Positions 5,034 through 5,093 of a DNA stretch of 5,093 nt are shown here, in pieces; positions within the stretch are counted from its first letter, which is position 1, and each line of letters opens with the position of its first letter. Position numbers and translations under genes: made by a program. A model generated the notes under the pieces. That model made no database searches. It had not been told where the DNA came from and saw only the letters and a program-made list of their open reading frames with translations. Origin of the DNA: Enterococcus_I eurekensis (lineage in GTDB: Bacteria > Bacillota > Bacilli > Lactobacillales > Enterococcaceae); assembly GCF_042654605.1 (NCBI RefSeq), contig NZ_JBHSGT010000032.1, positions 1-5,093 on the forward strand. Direction: 5' to 3'.

Positions 5034-5093
5034 CTAGCCGAGAACACTCGCGACTTTAGTCGTGTAGATGAATCGGCTTCGGTTGAGGCACAG
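5034..5093. mobile_element. Probable end of an IS200/IS605-type element interrupting vex3
   Basis: Immediately beyond the vex3 frame are two nested stems. AGCCGA (5036-5041) pairs with TCGGCT (5073-5078), enclosing CGCGAC-TTTA-GTCGTG (5049-5064, one G-T pair). A short stem with the centre GACTTTAGTC is typical of subterminal hairpins and guide-RNA scaffolds at ends of IS200/IS605 elements carrying tnpB. No tnpA or tnpB is inside the window, so the family and orientation are uncertain; it could also be a non-autonomous derivative. Confidence 0.45.

Overview
The window looks like a low-GC Gram-positive (Bacillota) chromosome or large mobile region. The genes are AT-rich with strong GGAGG-type ribosome sites, and the recognisable host genes resemble the VncR-VncS-Vex locus of Streptococcus pneumoniae. 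The vnc/vex part is very AT-rich, so an anaerobic coccus or clostridial relative is as likely as a streptococcus; the genus cannot be fixed from this sequence. All identifications are from memory of protein families, not from searches.

Layout. Positions 1-57 are unassigned and hold a GNRA-loop hairpin. Positions 58-1363 (+) carry the C-terminal piece of one tyrosine recombinase overlapping a complete second one (start at 344). This is the arrangement of the last two genes of a recombinase trio. A short intergenic stretch with nested inverted repeats ends at 1474. At 1475 the sequence changes abruptly to the C-terminal part of an IS21-family istB, followed by a small, translationally coupled ORF that appears frameshifted in a T7 run (1720-1912), a terminator, and four degenerate 21-23 bp repeats typical of an IS21 end (2001-2084).

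The rest (2115-5033) is a minus-strand host locus: the 3' part of a Vex3-like ABC permease gene, a terminator, a promoter, vncR (OmpR-family regulator) and vncS (sensor kinase). vncR and vncS overlap by ATGA and form a two-gene operon.

Main discovery. vncS is split by a 255-bp miniature element at 2226-2480 with 6-bp duplications TCCATT on both sides. Removing the element plus one duplication (261 bp) restores a 439-residue kinase whose ATP-binding G2 box reads NSNGLGLYIV. The element has imperfect terminal inverted repeats, TTGCAA-type motifs spaced 23 bp apart at both ends, and a GC-richer, nested fold-back core. With the insertion, the kinase lacks its G2 box and ends in a 26-residue element-encoded tail, so the VncRS circuit is probably broken or altered. 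The vex3 fragment is cut at about 5034 by sequence resembling an IS200/IS605-type hairpin end. Overall this is a host signalling/export locus broken and bordered by at least four different mobile-element remnants.
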